This document shows, piece after piece, positions 16,723-24,993 of a stretch of 64,000 nt of DNA. Positions within the stretch are counted from its first letter, which is position 1; each line of letters starts with the position of its first letter. The translations under genes were made by a program, and so were the position numbers. The notes below the pieces were generated by a model that was not told the DNA's origin, ran no database searches, and saw only the letters and a list, made by a program, of their open reading frames with translations. This stretch comes from Pseudomonas koreensis. Its GTDB lineage: Bacteria > Pseudomonadota > Gammaproteobacteria > Pseudomonadales > Pseudomonadaceae. The stretch spans positions 124,001 to 188,000 of the forward strand of contig NZ_JALJWP010000001.1 of NCBI RefSeq assembly GCF_024169245.1. The letters run 5' to 3'.

Positions 16723-18150
16723 ATGAACACCACGCCCCTTTATCGTCAGCTCGCCAACCACTACCTCGACGCGATTCGCACCGGCACCCTCAAGGCCGGC
16801 GAACGTTTCCCTTCGATTCGATTGATGATGGAAAAACACGCGGTGAGTCTGTCCACCGCTGTACAGGTTTGTCGGGCGCTGGAGGACCAGGGCGTGCTGG
16901 AGGCCCGACCGCGCTCGGGCAACTTCATCCGCCAGCCCGACAAACCGAAACCACCCGCCCCTGCTGCACCGGTGGCGCTGGACAGCGCCGTGTACGTGGG
17001 GATTCACCAACAGGTGTCTTCGGTGCTCAAGGCCAGCCAACAGGCCGCAGTCAAAATCAATTTCGCCAGCGCCTACTGTGCACCGGAGTTGTATCCGCTA
17101 AAGACTTTGCAGACGCACATGGCCAAGACCCTGCGCCTGGATCGGCACTTGCTCGGCGCGCCAGGTTCGGCGTGCGGCAACCCGGTGTTGCGCCAGGTGC
17201 TCGCCAGACGCGCGCTGGCGAGCAAAGCCAATATGCCCGCCGAGCGCATTGTCATCACCAATGGCGCCACCGAGGCGATCAATCTGGCGTTGCGCGCGGT
17301 TACGCAGCCCGGCGACACCGTGGCGGTGGAGTCGCCGACCTTTTACGGCCTGCTGCAAATCCTCGAAAGTCTCAACTTGCGCGTGCTCGAAGTGCCGACC
17401 ACCGCCCACAGCGGCCTGAATCTCTTTGCCCTCGAACAAATGCTCAAGGGACCGGAACCGGTCCGCGCCATGATCGTGATTCCCAATCTGCAAAACCCGC
17501 TCGGCAGCATCATGCCCGACACACACAAGGCGCGACTGGTCGAGCTGTGCGATGAGCATGGCACTGTGTTGATCGAGGATGACACTTACGGCGATCTGGT
17601 CGACACCGAACAACCGCTGTCCACTCTCAAGCACTGGGACCGCAACGACAATCTGATCTATTGCGCATCGCTGAACAAAACTCTGGCGCCGGGCATACGC
17701 CTCGGCTGGATCAGCGCCGGACGCTGGCACGAACGGGTCGAGATGCTCAAACACACCCAGACCCGAGGCTGTGAAGCACTGTCGCAGCTGGCCGTCAGCG
17801 CCTTCATGAAGAGTCCGTCATATGAACGCTATCTGCGTCGCTTGCGCAAAATCCTCACCGAACAACGTCAACAGACCAGCGCTGCGATCATCCGCTATTT
17901 CCCTGCCGGAACTCGCGCCACCGCGCCCCGCGGCGGGACGTTACTGTGGGTGGAGCTACCCCGGCAACTGTCGGCGATGACGCTGTTCCACGAGGCGCTG
18001 AAGGTCGGTATCCAGATCACCCCTGGCGACATTTTTTCCAACACTCAGCGCTTCGGCCATTGCCTGCGTATTGCCTGCGGGACGCCGTTTTCTTCGCGCA
18101 TCGATGAGGCGCTGCAAACCCTCGGACGACTGCTCGACGAACAACGTTAG
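16723..18150 (+). CDS. MocR-type regulator: GntR HTH fused to aminotransferase domain
   Basis: Of 475 residues, 1-75 form a GntR winged HTH (LYRQLANHYLDAIRTGTLKAGERFPSIR, then RALEDQGVLEARPRSGNFI). Residues 110-470 form a fold-type I aminotransferase domain with SLNKTLAPG carrying the PLP lysine (K319). MocR proteins sense PLP adducts of amino compounds and act as activators or repressors of nearby genes. It is divergent from the exporter at 16162 and its end overlaps the convergent lactonase-like gene by four bases. It is the likely regulator of unit A or B. Confidence 0.9.
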   Translation: MNTTPLYRQLANHYLDAIRTGTLKAGERFPSIRLMMEKHAVSLSTAVQVCRALEDQGVLEARPRSGNFIRQPDKPKPPAPAAPVALDSAVYVGIHQQVSSVLKASQQAAVKINFASAYCAPELYPLKTLQTHMAKTLRLDRHLLGAPGSACGNPVLRQVLARRALASKANMPAERIVITNGATEAINLALRAVTQPGDTVAVESPTFYGLLQILESLNLRVLEVPTTAHSGLNLFALEQMLKGPEPVRAMIVIPNLQNPLGSIMPDTHKARLVELCDEHGTVLIEDDTYGDLVDTEQPLSTLKHWDRNDNLIYCASLNKTLAPGIRLGWISAGRWHERVEMLKHTQTRGCEALSQLAVSAFMKSPSYERYLRRLRKILTEQRQQTSAAIIRYFPAGTRATAPRGGTLLWVELPRQLSAMTLFHEALKVGIQITPGDIFSNTQRFGHCLRIACGTPFSSRIDEALQTLGRLLDEQR

Positions 18151-18950
18151 GCAATCGGTGGCTGGTGCAGGCTGATGATGTGCGGGTCTTCGTTCCAGTG
18201 GGCGAAGCGCTCGGCGATCAACGGATCATGTCCCGGAATGACATGATCCGCGCCGTCCGCCAGCGCATCGATCAGGTCGAAGGCTTCCAGGGTTTGCGCC
18301 AGATCGTCGAGGATCGGAAACGGACTGCGCTGGCGAATGTTCGCCCATAAATGCGCGGCATCCGAGGCCAGCACGATCCAGCCGCGCTCGGTGTGCACGC
18401 GCACCACTTGGCTACCCGGCGTGTGCCCCCCGACCGGATGCACTGTAAGCCCCGGCAGCACTTCGGCGCTGCCGGTGTGCAGACGCAAGCGTCCCTCGAA
18501 CAGCGGCGGCAGCGCCGACATGACGTCCTCGACCTCGTAGGTTTTGTTGACCGTGCGATGGGCCATTTTCGGCCCGGTGCAGAAGCGCAGTTCGGCTTCC
18601 TGCAAATGCACCGTAGCATTTGGGAACAACCCCAGATTACCGGCGTGATCCCAATGCAAATGGGTCAGGATCACTTGCTTGACCTGGCTCGGATCAATGT
18701 CCAACTGGCGCAGGGAGTTTTCCGGGCGACGGTACATCTGCCGGTTGCGCCGATCCGCCGTGGCCGGCTGAAAGCAGGTGTCGACCACTACTACATGCTC
18801 TTCGTTACGGATGACCCAGAAGTAATAATCGAGCGGCATCGAAGCGTTCGGATCGCCACAGCAGGCATCGTAGAGAAAGTTTTCCCGGGCAGTGCGCTGC
18901 GCGTTGGCGCCAACACGGATGGCGAATACTTCATACACAGGAACGGTCAT
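18147..18950 (-). CDS. MBL-fold metallohydrolase, AHL-lactonase-like
   Basis: The metallo-beta-lactamase signature HLHWDHAG (H97, H99, D101, H102) is followed by GGHTPGS, LASDAAH and a final IPGHDP. This is the full dinuclear zinc set of AiiA/AttM-type lactonases. The 267-residue length fits that group. As the last gene of unit B it may open or close a lactone or hydrolyse an intermediate; quorum quenching is the alternative. The ATG at 18950 is preferred because GGAG is correctly spaced before it, whereas the ATG at 18956 abuts that site. Confidence 0.85.
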   Translation of the reverse strand: MTVPVYEVFAIRVGANAQRTARENFLYDACCGDPNASMPLDYYFWVIRNEEHVVVVDTCFQPATADRRNRQMYRRPENSLRQLDIDPSQVKQVILTHLHWDHAGNLGLFPNATVHLQEAELRFCTGPKMAHRTVNKTYEVEDVMSALPPLFEGRLRLHTGSAEVLPGLTVHPVGGHTPGSQVVRVHTERGWIVLASDAAHLWANIRQRSPFPILDDLAQTLEAFDLIDALADGADHVIPGHDPLIAERFAHWNEDPHIISLHQPPIA

Positions 18951-18964
18951 GTTCATCTCCCCGC

Positions 18965-19924
18965 TCAGGCGGCCGCCGTGGTGTTCAGAGTTGGACGGAA
19001 GTCGAAATCGAGCTGAGCGCTGATGCCCAGATCCTCAGCCAGACGGTGCAGACCGCTGTAATCACGCATGATGGTCGCGTTGCGATTGCTTTCGCGGGTT
19101 TGCTCGATGATCCGCGCCGCTTGCTGCACACCCAGCTGCGTCAGGATCGCTTCCCACATCGAGTAGTCCTGGGCAACAAACGCACTCAGGGCCTGCGACA
19201 AGGTGCGGGTGAAAAATTCGCGCTGGGCCACCTGCATGTTGGCGTACATGACCTTGGCCACTTCGGCGAGCACTTTGCTGTGGGCATATTCGTCGCGGTT
19301 GTGCAGTTCGGCGACGCGGCGATTTTGCGGCTGAATACTCTGATCGTCGGCCAACAGATCGAGGTAGGCATTGACGCTGATTTCCGCAACCACCGCGAAC
19401 GTGATCGCTGCCAGATCACGCTGCCATTGCTCACTCAGGGTTTCCTGCAGGGCCAGCAGGCGCAGATAAGTCACCGACGGCGGCAGCTCGAGCATGACTG
19501 TCAGGTTGCGCTCGGCGCGGGTGCGCTCGATGGCGCGCAGGTGCATCAACGTGTGGTAATGCTCGTCGATCAGGGTTTGTTGCATGGCCTCGCGAAAGTG
19601 CCAGTCATCGGCCCCCAGATACTGGTTGGCGATCACGCTCAGCGCCGGGTTGACCACGTGTTCCTCGGCGGTGACGGTGCGCAGGTTGTAACCGATCCAG
19701 CCCCAGGTGAGCACCGCGCTTTTCAGCTCGGCACTGAGTGCCTGAAAGTCCGCATGATTGAAAAACGGTACCAGCCGCTCGGGGTAGTCGGCCCGCGCCG
19801 GGTCGAACGTCTCGACCGCGGCTGTTTTGTCCGGCGAACACACCGTCGCGCGCTTGCTCCAGGCCTGATTCAGCCGCACCACCAGTTGATGATCAACGGT
19901 GGCAATCTCGATTGCTGTTTGCAT
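18965..19924 (-). CDS. AurF-like di-iron oxygenase
   Basis: This matches the p-aminobenzoate N-oxygenase AurF family in length (319 residues) and ligand set. A glutamate lies in TAEEHVVNP (87/88), then E121 and H124 in DEHYH, E181 in AEISVNAY, and H208, E212 and H215 in HNRDEYAH. All seven expected di-iron ligands are present. Such enzymes oxidise amines to hydroxylamine, nitroso or nitro groups, or hydroxylate carbon. Neighbouring aminomutase and aminotransferase genes suggest an amino-acid-derived amine as substrate. No strong ribosome-binding site is seen before the ATG. Confidence 0.85.
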   Translation of the reverse strand: MQTAIEIATVDHQLVVRLNQAWSKRATVCSPDKTAAVETFDPARADYPERLVPFFNHADFQALSAELKSAVLTWGWIGYNLRTVTAEEHVVNPALSVIANQYLGADDWHFREAMQQTLIDEHYHTLMHLRAIERTRAERNLTVMLELPPSVTYLRLLALQETLSEQWQRDLAAITFAVVAEISVNAYLDLLADDQSIQPQNRRVAELHNRDEYAHSKVLAEVAKVMYANMQVAQREFFTRTLSQALSAFVAQDYSMWEAILTQLGVQQAARIIEQTRESNRNATIMRDYSGLHRLAEDLGISAQLDFDFRPTLNTTAAA

Positions 19925-19990
19925 GACACGGTACCCGTAAGGTGCGTACCCGCCAGGGGTACGCCAATGGAAAGAAGGCAGTCGGAAAAA

Positions 19991-20749
19991 TCAGCCCAGC
20001 CAGTAGCGCGTGAGGTGACGCGCCGGATCGCTGTAGCGGCTGCGGGCGTGGATCATTCGCCAGTTGTCCCAGATCAGCAGGCAACCGTCGGGGATCAGCA
20101 CCGGGGTGTTGTGCTTGAGGAAATACGCCTCGCCCAACCGTGCGAATCGCGCCAGCGGTGTATCACTGCCGGCCACCTGCGATTGTTCCAGCGCTTGCTT
20201 TGACGGGTTCACATCGCCGTAGTGAAACTGGTTGTAGCTGAAGCGGAAAATATCCCCGGAGGCCGTCGGCGTGAGGATGTACTCGAGCACACGGCGCTGG
20301 TCCGGCTCGCCGGGTTTGGCGGTGGCGACGAACTCGACCGGATGGTCGTCGAGCCACTCGCGCAGCTCGGGTTCGCTGGACGTCAGCGAGCGCAGAAACT
20401 CAACGCCGTCAACCAGCCCGGTATGCCCGCCGCCACAGGTCGCCTGCCGCAGGCAATGCAAGGCGAGGTAGCGTGGCGGCGGCCCGTAGACCGGTGCCTC
20501 GGTGTGCGGGCCGATGCCGTTCATGCTCTGCGAATAAGGCAGGTCCTCGTAGCCCGGCTTACGCGTGATGGCGAACGCGGTTTGCCCGTTGAACTGCGGA
20601 ATGATCGGGCCGAAGCCGTGTAAAACGCCCTCGACATCGTGGGCGAACTCTTCGGGCGTCAGCACCGTCCAGCCGCGCGTCGCCAGCTCGTCGTGACGAT
20701 GGCTCAGCGCAGCATAAGGTGCGGACACGGCAAGTCCTTGATCTGACAT
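19991..20749 (-). CDS. TauD/TfdA-family 2-oxoglutarate-dependent oxygenase
   Basis: A non-haem Fe(II) oxygenase of 252 residues. The HxE iron pair is in GPHTEAPVY (H82, E84) and the distal histidine in MIHARSRY (H234). R248 near the C-terminus probably binds 2-oxoglutarate. The NGIGPHTE region resembles SyrP/clavaminate-synthase-like hydroxylases of amino acids. It probably hydroxylates or desaturates a pathway intermediate. AAGGA lies eight bases before the ATG. It sits between the di-iron oxygenase and aminotransferase genes in one operon. Confidence 0.85.
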   Translation of the reverse strand: MSDQGLAVSAPYAALSHRHDELATRGWTVLTPEEFAHDVEGVLHGFGPIIPQFNGQTAFAITRKPGYEDLPYSQSMNGIGPHTEAPVYGPPPRYLALHCLRQATCGGGHTGLVDGVEFLRSLTSSEPELREWLDDHPVEFVATAKPGEPDQRRVLEYILTPTASGDIFRFSYNQFHYGDVNPSKQALEQSQVAGSDTPLARFARLGEAYFLKHNTPVLIPDGCLLIWDNWRMIHARSRYSDPARHLTRYWLG

Positions 20750-20769
20750 GGTGGCGGTCCTTCTGTGGT

Positions 20770-21642
20770 TCAGGCGTTAACGGTTGAGGTGTAGGCGGCA
20801 ATCAATTCGCGACAGGCAATACCCGGCTCGAAGCGCTGCTGGTCGATGCTTTGTACCGGGGTGATTTCGGCGGCGGTGCCGGTGAGAAAACACTCATCGA
20901 AGTCACCCAGGTCAGTGGGCAATATCGTCCGCTCGATAACCTGGTAATCCAGGGCACGCGCCAGCTCGATCACGGTCTGGCGCGTGATGCCATTGAGAAA
21001 ACAGTCGGCCAGCGGTGTGTGCAGCGTCCGGCCCTTGGCGAAGAACACATTCGCGCTCGTGGCCTCGGCGACATGGCCGCGCCAGTCGAGCATCAAGGCA
21101 TCGTGATAGCCGTTGTTTTCCGCGTCATGTTTGCTCAGCGTGGCGATCTGGTAATGCCCCGAGGCTTTGGCTTCGAACGGACTGCTCTGCGGCGGTGGTC
21201 GACGCCAATCCGCGGTTTTCAGACGAATGCCGGCCATCCGCGCCTCGGGGTCGAAGTAGCTCGGCCACTGCCAGCAGGCAATCGCCACATGCACCCGGTT
21301 GAAGCGCGCAGAGGTCGAAATCATCTCGCTGCCGCGCCACGCCACAGGGCGCAGATAACCGTCTACCACGGCGTTGCGCTGGAGCAATTGCTGACTGGCG
21401 GCTTGCAGTTCCTGCGGCGACCAGGGGATGGCGAAATCCATCAATTGCGCCGAGCGATACAAGCGCTGAGTGTGCTCATGCAACTTGAAGATTTTGCCGC
21501 CATACACACGCTCGCCCTCATACACGGTGCTGGCGTAATGCAGCCCATGACTGAGCACATGCAGCCGCGCCTGTGACCATTCGACAAACTCGCCGTCGAG
21601 CCAGATCACACCATCGCGTTGATCAAACGGAATTGCGCTCAT
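20770..21642 (-). CDS. Branched-chain-type (fold IV) aminotransferase
   Basis: A 290-residue fold-type IV PLP enzyme of the IlvE/Dat/PabC group. The PLP lysine is in EAKASGHYQ (K159), with the conserved VAEATSANVFF and GITRQTVIELA segments and FLTGTAAEITPV near the C-terminus. The usual role is reversible transamination between 2-oxoglutarate/glutamate and a hydrophobic keto acid. Inside this operon it probably acts on the cluster's own amino-acid intermediate. AGGAGAG precedes the ATG. It is 20 bases from the TauD-like gene. Confidence 0.85.
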   Translation of the reverse strand: MSAIPFDQRDGVIWLDGEFVEWSQARLHVLSHGLHYASTVYEGERVYGGKIFKLHEHTQRLYRSAQLMDFAIPWSPQELQAASQQLLQRNAVVDGYLRPVAWRGSEMISTSARFNRVHVAIACWQWPSYFDPEARMAGIRLKTADWRRPPPQSSPFEAKASGHYQIATLSKHDAENNGYHDALMLDWRGHVAEATSANVFFAKGRTLHTPLADCFLNGITRQTVIELARALDYQVIERTILPTDLGDFDECFLTGTAAEITPVQSIDQQRFEPGIACRELIAAYTSTVNA

Positions 21643-21671
21643 GTCGTTTTCTCTCCTTTGAGGTATTCGTC

Positions 21672-23012
21672 CTACGCGCTCTGCAGCAGCACCGGTATCA
21701 ATTCAGGCGTCGTCACCGCGTCGCTCTGAAAGAAAAATGCGCGTTCGCCAAACGCCGGGCGCAACTCATCGAACCACGTCGCTTGCGGGTCGAAACAGGC
21801 ATAGAAGGTGCGCAGCACCCACTTCGGATTGCGCGCCTGCAGAAACTGCAGAACGAAGACTTTTTCCCCGGCAACGGTCTCGATACCGTTGATCAGGACC
21901 TTGCCGTAAAAAGTGCTCATGGATGGCCCGCGCACGGTCCGCGCCAGACCGGAAACGCTGCGGTAGGCGGCCTGGAAAATTTCAAAGGCCCGCGCCAGCG
22001 GCATCGCGAAATAGTGGCTGGGCCCGGTGTCACGCTCGACAAACATGTAGTAAGGCGTCGCGCCGAGGCGCACGCCTTCGGTCCACAACGCTGCCCAGTC
22101 GGCTGGGTTTTCGTTGATATGGCGAATCACCGGTGCTTGCATGCGCAGGGTCGCGCCACTCGCTCGAATATTCGCCACGGCTTGGCGGGCGATGTCCTGA
22201 CGCAGTTCAACCGGGTGGTTGTAGTGGCCCATGATCGAAAGGTTTTTACCGGCCGCGACGATGCGTTCGAACAGCGCCAGCAACTCGGGTGTGTCCTTGT
22301 CACTGACAAAGCGCTGCGGCCAGTACGCCACGGACTTGGTGCCGATGCGGATGCTGTTCACGTGCGGCAACGTCAATAACGGCTGGATGTACCCTGCCAG
22401 CGAACGGGCGTTCATGATCATCGGATCGCCACCGGTGATCAGCACATCGGTCACTTCGGTGTGCTGCTGCAGATAACTCACCAGCTCTTGGGATTCACGG
22501 GCGTTGAACTTCAGCTCTTCCTCGCCGATGAACTGTGCCCAGCGGAAACAAAAGGTGCAGTAGGCGTGGCAGGTCTGCCCGGCACCGGGGAAAAACAGCA
22601 CGGTCTCGCGATACTTGTGCTGAATCCCCGATAGGATTTTGCCGTCGAGGCTGACGCCGTTGTGCGTCAGTTGCCCGGCCGGGTGCGGATTCATCCGCAG
22701 CCAGATCGATTCGATGCGGCGTTTGATCGCCGACGGATCATCCGCCTCGATCAGGCGCTTGAGTGCGTCGTACTCGTCCGGCAACAGCATGTCGCGGTGG
22801 GGGAAAGTCATGCGGAAGATCGGATCGTCGGGAATGTTGTCCCAGTCGATCAGCGTGCCGAGCACATAGTCATTGGTTCGAAACGGCATCACCCGTGCCA
22901 CCACGTCCATGGCTTCCTGCAACTGCGGGGTGAGTTTGTGCCAGTACTGCGTTTCGCGAATGCTGCGTGAGGTGTAGGGCTTGTAACGATCGTAAGGTGA
23001 AAGTCCTTGCAT
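21672..23012 (-). CDS. KamA-like radical SAM enzyme, divergent aminomutase
   Basis: The 446-residue protein has the radical SAM cluster motif in CHAYCTFCF (C148, C152, C155) and LITGGDPMIM, as in lysine 2,3-aminomutases. It differs from classical KamA: the segment after the cluster is RWAQF instead of RRR, and the Gly-rich PLP-lysine loop (PGGGGK) is replaced by a region near STFYGKVLI. It may move an amino group from C2 to C3 of an amino acid or do another radical rearrangement. The ATG at 23012 has an AGGAG site; the longer frame upstream overlaps the GST-like gene and is spurious. Confidence 0.8.
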   Translation of the reverse strand: MQGLSPYDRYKPYTSRSIRETQYWHKLTPQLQEAMDVVARVMPFRTNDYVLGTLIDWDNIPDDPIFRMTFPHRDMLLPDEYDALKRLIEADDPSAIKRRIESIWLRMNPHPAGQLTHNGVSLDGKILSGIQHKYRETVLFFPGAGQTCHAYCTFCFRWAQFIGEEELKFNARESQELVSYLQQHTEVTDVLITGGDPMIMNARSLAGYIQPLLTLPHVNSIRIGTKSVAYWPQRFVSDKDTPELLALFERIVAAGKNLSIMGHYNHPVELRQDIARQAVANIRASGATLRMQAPVIRHINENPADWAALWTEGVRLGATPYYMFVERDTGPSHYFAMPLARAFEIFQAAYRSVSGLARTVRGPSMSTFYGKVLINGIETVAGEKVFVLQFLQARNPKWVLRTFYACFDPQATWFDELRPAFGERAFFFQSDAVTTPELIPVLLQSA

Positions 23013-23037
23013 GGCAGCGCTCCTGGCTCGCGGGGGT

Positions 23038-23682
23038 TTAGGCTTGCAACGGCATCGCGCGGGGCTGATCGAGCCACGCTTGGACGCTGTCGCGCTGCCA
23101 TTGGCGACGCACATAGTCGGCGAGCAGCGCCGGCATCGGATCGCCGTTGGCCAGCAGGCGGTTGAGCATGATTGCGAGGTCGGTGTCGGCAATACTCCAC
23201 TCACCGAACAGGTGTTCGGCGCCGTCCTCCAACAGGTGCGCTGCAACAAAGTACAAACGCTGCACCGCGCTCTGTGCTTCTGCCGACAGCGGTGTATTGC
23301 GCGGCCCGAAGTAGATGAGATCGGCCGGACGTTCCTTGCGGATCACCAGCAGATCGCTGCGCAGCCAGGCTTGCAGTTGCCGGGCGCGAGCGCGCTGGCG
23401 GGTATCCTGCGGTAACAATCTCGGATGACCGGGGGCGATCTCGTCGAGGTACTCGGCAATGGCCGAAGACTCGGCAAGTGCGAAGCCTTGGTGAATCAGT
23501 GTGGGAACTTTGCAAGTCAGTGAAAGATCACGATAAGCCGGCAAATAATTCTCCCGCGCCTTTAAATCGAGGGTTACCAGATCGAATGAAAGTTGCTTTT
23601 CCTTGAGCCCGACAAATGCCGACATGGCGAAGGCACTGACAAAATCTGCGCCGACATACAACTTCAGCTTTACACCGTCCAT
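23038..23682 (-). CDS. Glutathione S-transferase-like protein
   Basis: Of 214 residues, about 1-80 form a thioredoxin-like N-terminal domain (VPTLIHQGFALAESSAIAEYLDE is the cis-Pro and ES glutathione-binding motif). An all-helical C-terminal domain follows. It resembles YfcF-type GSTs. As the first gene of unit B, with AGGAG before the ATG at 23682, it may conjugate or protect a reactive intermediate, or isomerise one as maleylacetoacetate isomerase does. It ends 25 bases before the KamA-like start. Confidence 0.8.
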   Translation of the reverse strand: MDGVKLKLYVGADFVSAFAMSAFVGLKEKQLSFDLVTLDLKARENYLPAYRDLSLTCKVPTLIHQGFALAESSAIAEYLDEIAPGHPRLLPQDTRQRARARQLQAWLRSDLLVIRKERPADLIYFGPRNTPLSAEAQSAVQRLYFVAAHLLEDGAEHLFGEWSIADTDLAIMLNRLLANGDPMPALLADYVRRQWQRDSVQAWLDQPRAMPLQA

Positions 23683-23793
23683 AAAACACTCCTGTGTATT
23701 AAGCGCATTCAGGCGCACCCCTTATCAGCGGGGCACTTATGCTCTGTTGAATGCCTTGGAAGTGATCGTAGTTAGTTGCTTAAAAGCCGAATA

Positions 23794-23827
23794 GATACAG
23801 AATCTGCCCGTTTGCATGGATACAGAA
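23794..23827. promoter_or_regulatory. Direct repeat GATACAGAA x2 upstream of unit B
   Basis: Exact copies at 23794-23802 and 23819-23827 are offset by 25 bases, about 110-145 bases before the GST-like start codon. Paired direct repeats of this kind are typical targets of MocR/GabR-like regulators. Confidence 0.45.
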
Positions 23828-23851
23828 CAAAATTGCCATCGGGCAAAAACA

Positions 23852-23880
23852 CAAAAAAAAAGGGAGCCTTTCGGCTCCCT
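23852..23880 (-). terminator. Terminator of unit C
   Basis: An AGGGAGCC/GGCTCCCT stem with a TTTC loop is followed, on the minus strand, by a run of nine T. It separates the cupin gene from the GST-like gene and so divides the block into two transcripts. Confidence 0.9.
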
Positions 23881-23898
23881 TGCAAACAACACCCGACG

Positions 23899-24384
23899 TC
23901 AGGCCGGGGTGGTGATCAGCCCATGGCTGTCGGCAAAATTGGCCAGCAACGCCATCTGCGGCATGTTGCTCAGATTGAGCATCGCCAGCGTTGCATTGCC
24001 GTCGCGATTGCTGAAACCATGCGTTGTCCAGGCTGGCACCAACAGCACATCGCCGGGGCTGACCGCCACCGGGCTGGCTTCGCCGAGGGTCAGACTGCCG
24101 TGACCGGACTGGATGATGAACAGGTGCCACCAGGCGTGCGCGTGCCCCTTGAGTTCAGTGCCAGGGTTGAGCCACTGCATGGCCATGGCCACGCCGGGCG
24201 TGACTTCGCAGCCATCCAGAGTCGGCGCGGTTGCCAAGGCAACAATGTCGACGTCAGCGCTCTCCAGCGTCTGGCGCATATCCGTCAGTTGCGCATGGCT
24301 CCAGACTTTCGGACTGAGCGGGCGATGATGCAGGCTCTGTCGAAAGTCCTTGTAGGAAAAAAATTCACCGTGCAGTCCGCTCAT
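23899..24384 (-). CDS. Cupin-domain protein
   Basis: A 161-residue protein with one double-stranded beta-helix domain (about residues 65-140). Motif 1 is seen as LNPGTELKGHAHAWWHLFIIQSGHG and motif 2 as VSPGDVLLVPAWTTHGFSNRDG. The histidines HAH, H and TTH could hold one metal. It resembles gentisate dioxygenase-like or small regulatory cupins. GGAGGG precedes the ATG. It is the last gene of unit C and could be an isomerase, dioxygenase or storage cupin. Confidence 0.8.
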   Translation of the reverse strand: MSGLHGEFFSYKDFRQSLHHRPLSPKVWSHAQLTDMRQTLESADVDIVALATAPTLDGCEVTPGVAMAMQWLNPGTELKGHAHAWWHLFIIQSGHGSLTLGEASPVAVSPGDVLLVPAWTTHGFSNRDGNATLAMLNLSNMPQMALLANFADSHGLITTPA

Positions 24385-24465
24385 GTAATCCCTCCTGTCA
24401 TCCAGCCATTGAATTGGCCAACACTAGTTACGTAAGTTCACGATGTAAAGTTGCACGATTACAAC

Positions 24466-24963
24466 TTACAGTGCTGAAGGACGTAAAGCCGCAATCATAT
24501 CCACTTCGATCGCCGCGTTCTTCGGTAGTTGATAAACGCCGACCGTCGTGCGGGTATGTTTGCCCGCGTCGCCCAATACATGACTGAACACATCAGAGGC
24601 GCCGTTGGCCACTTCGCTGAGGTCGACAAAATCCGCAGTGGACTTGACGTAAACGGTTACCCGCATCAAAGACCTGAGTTTGTCCAGCGAGCCGATCGCA
24701 TCCACGATCAGTGCCAGACCGCGCATCGCACTGATGCTCGCCGCCGCCTGCGCGTCAGCCAGGGTCAGCTCCAGACCGACGCGGCCGGGGTACTGGATCC
24801 TGCCATTCATGCGCGGCACCAGGCCGCTGACGTACAGCTCATCGTGATTGCGCACGAGGGGCGCGTAGTGGCCGCCGGCGGTGTTTTCGCCATAGATGTC
24901 ATAGCCCAATTCCTTGGCCAGCGCGATGAAGCGTTCATCACATGTCAGTAGTTGCTCACTCAT
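24466..24963 (-). CDS. RidA/YjgF family protein
   Basis: The 165-residue protein has the RidA core: LYVSGLVPRMNGRIQYPGRVG, then a central helix ISAMRGLALIVDAIGSL and RTTVGVYQLPKNAAIEVDMIAA, with the conserved arginine before the TTVGV strand. RidA proteins hydrolyse reactive enamines or imines formed by PLP enzymes, which suits a block with aminotransferases. It is longer than housekeeping RidA (about 128) because of an N-terminal extension. The ATG at 24963 has AAGGGG upstream; a GTG nine bases earlier is less likely. Confidence 0.85.
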   Translation of the reverse strand: MSEQLLTCDERFIALAKELGYDIYGENTAGGHYAPLVRNHDELYVSGLVPRMNGRIQYPGRVGLELTLADAQAAASISAMRGLALIVDAIGSLDKLRSLMRVTVYVKSTADFVDLSEVANGASDVFSHVLGDAGKHTRTTVGVYQLPKNAAIEVDMIAALRPSAL

Positions 24964-24993
24964 CTGTTTCACCCCTTGAACAAAAGCGTCTCA

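Noticed and set aside
18965..21642. Assignment of the AurF/TauD/BCAT genes to azomycin, fragin/valdiazen or mangotoxin synthesis.
   Set aside because: The PLP arginine hydroxylase and its partners, or the NRPS and polyketide cyclase-like partners of those pathways, are missing, while a KamA-like enzyme not known in them is present.
21672..23249. A 525-codon frame suggesting a longer KamA-like protein.
   Set aside because: The extra 79 N-terminal residues are a frame-shadow of the GST-like gene. The family start and AGGAG site are at 23012.
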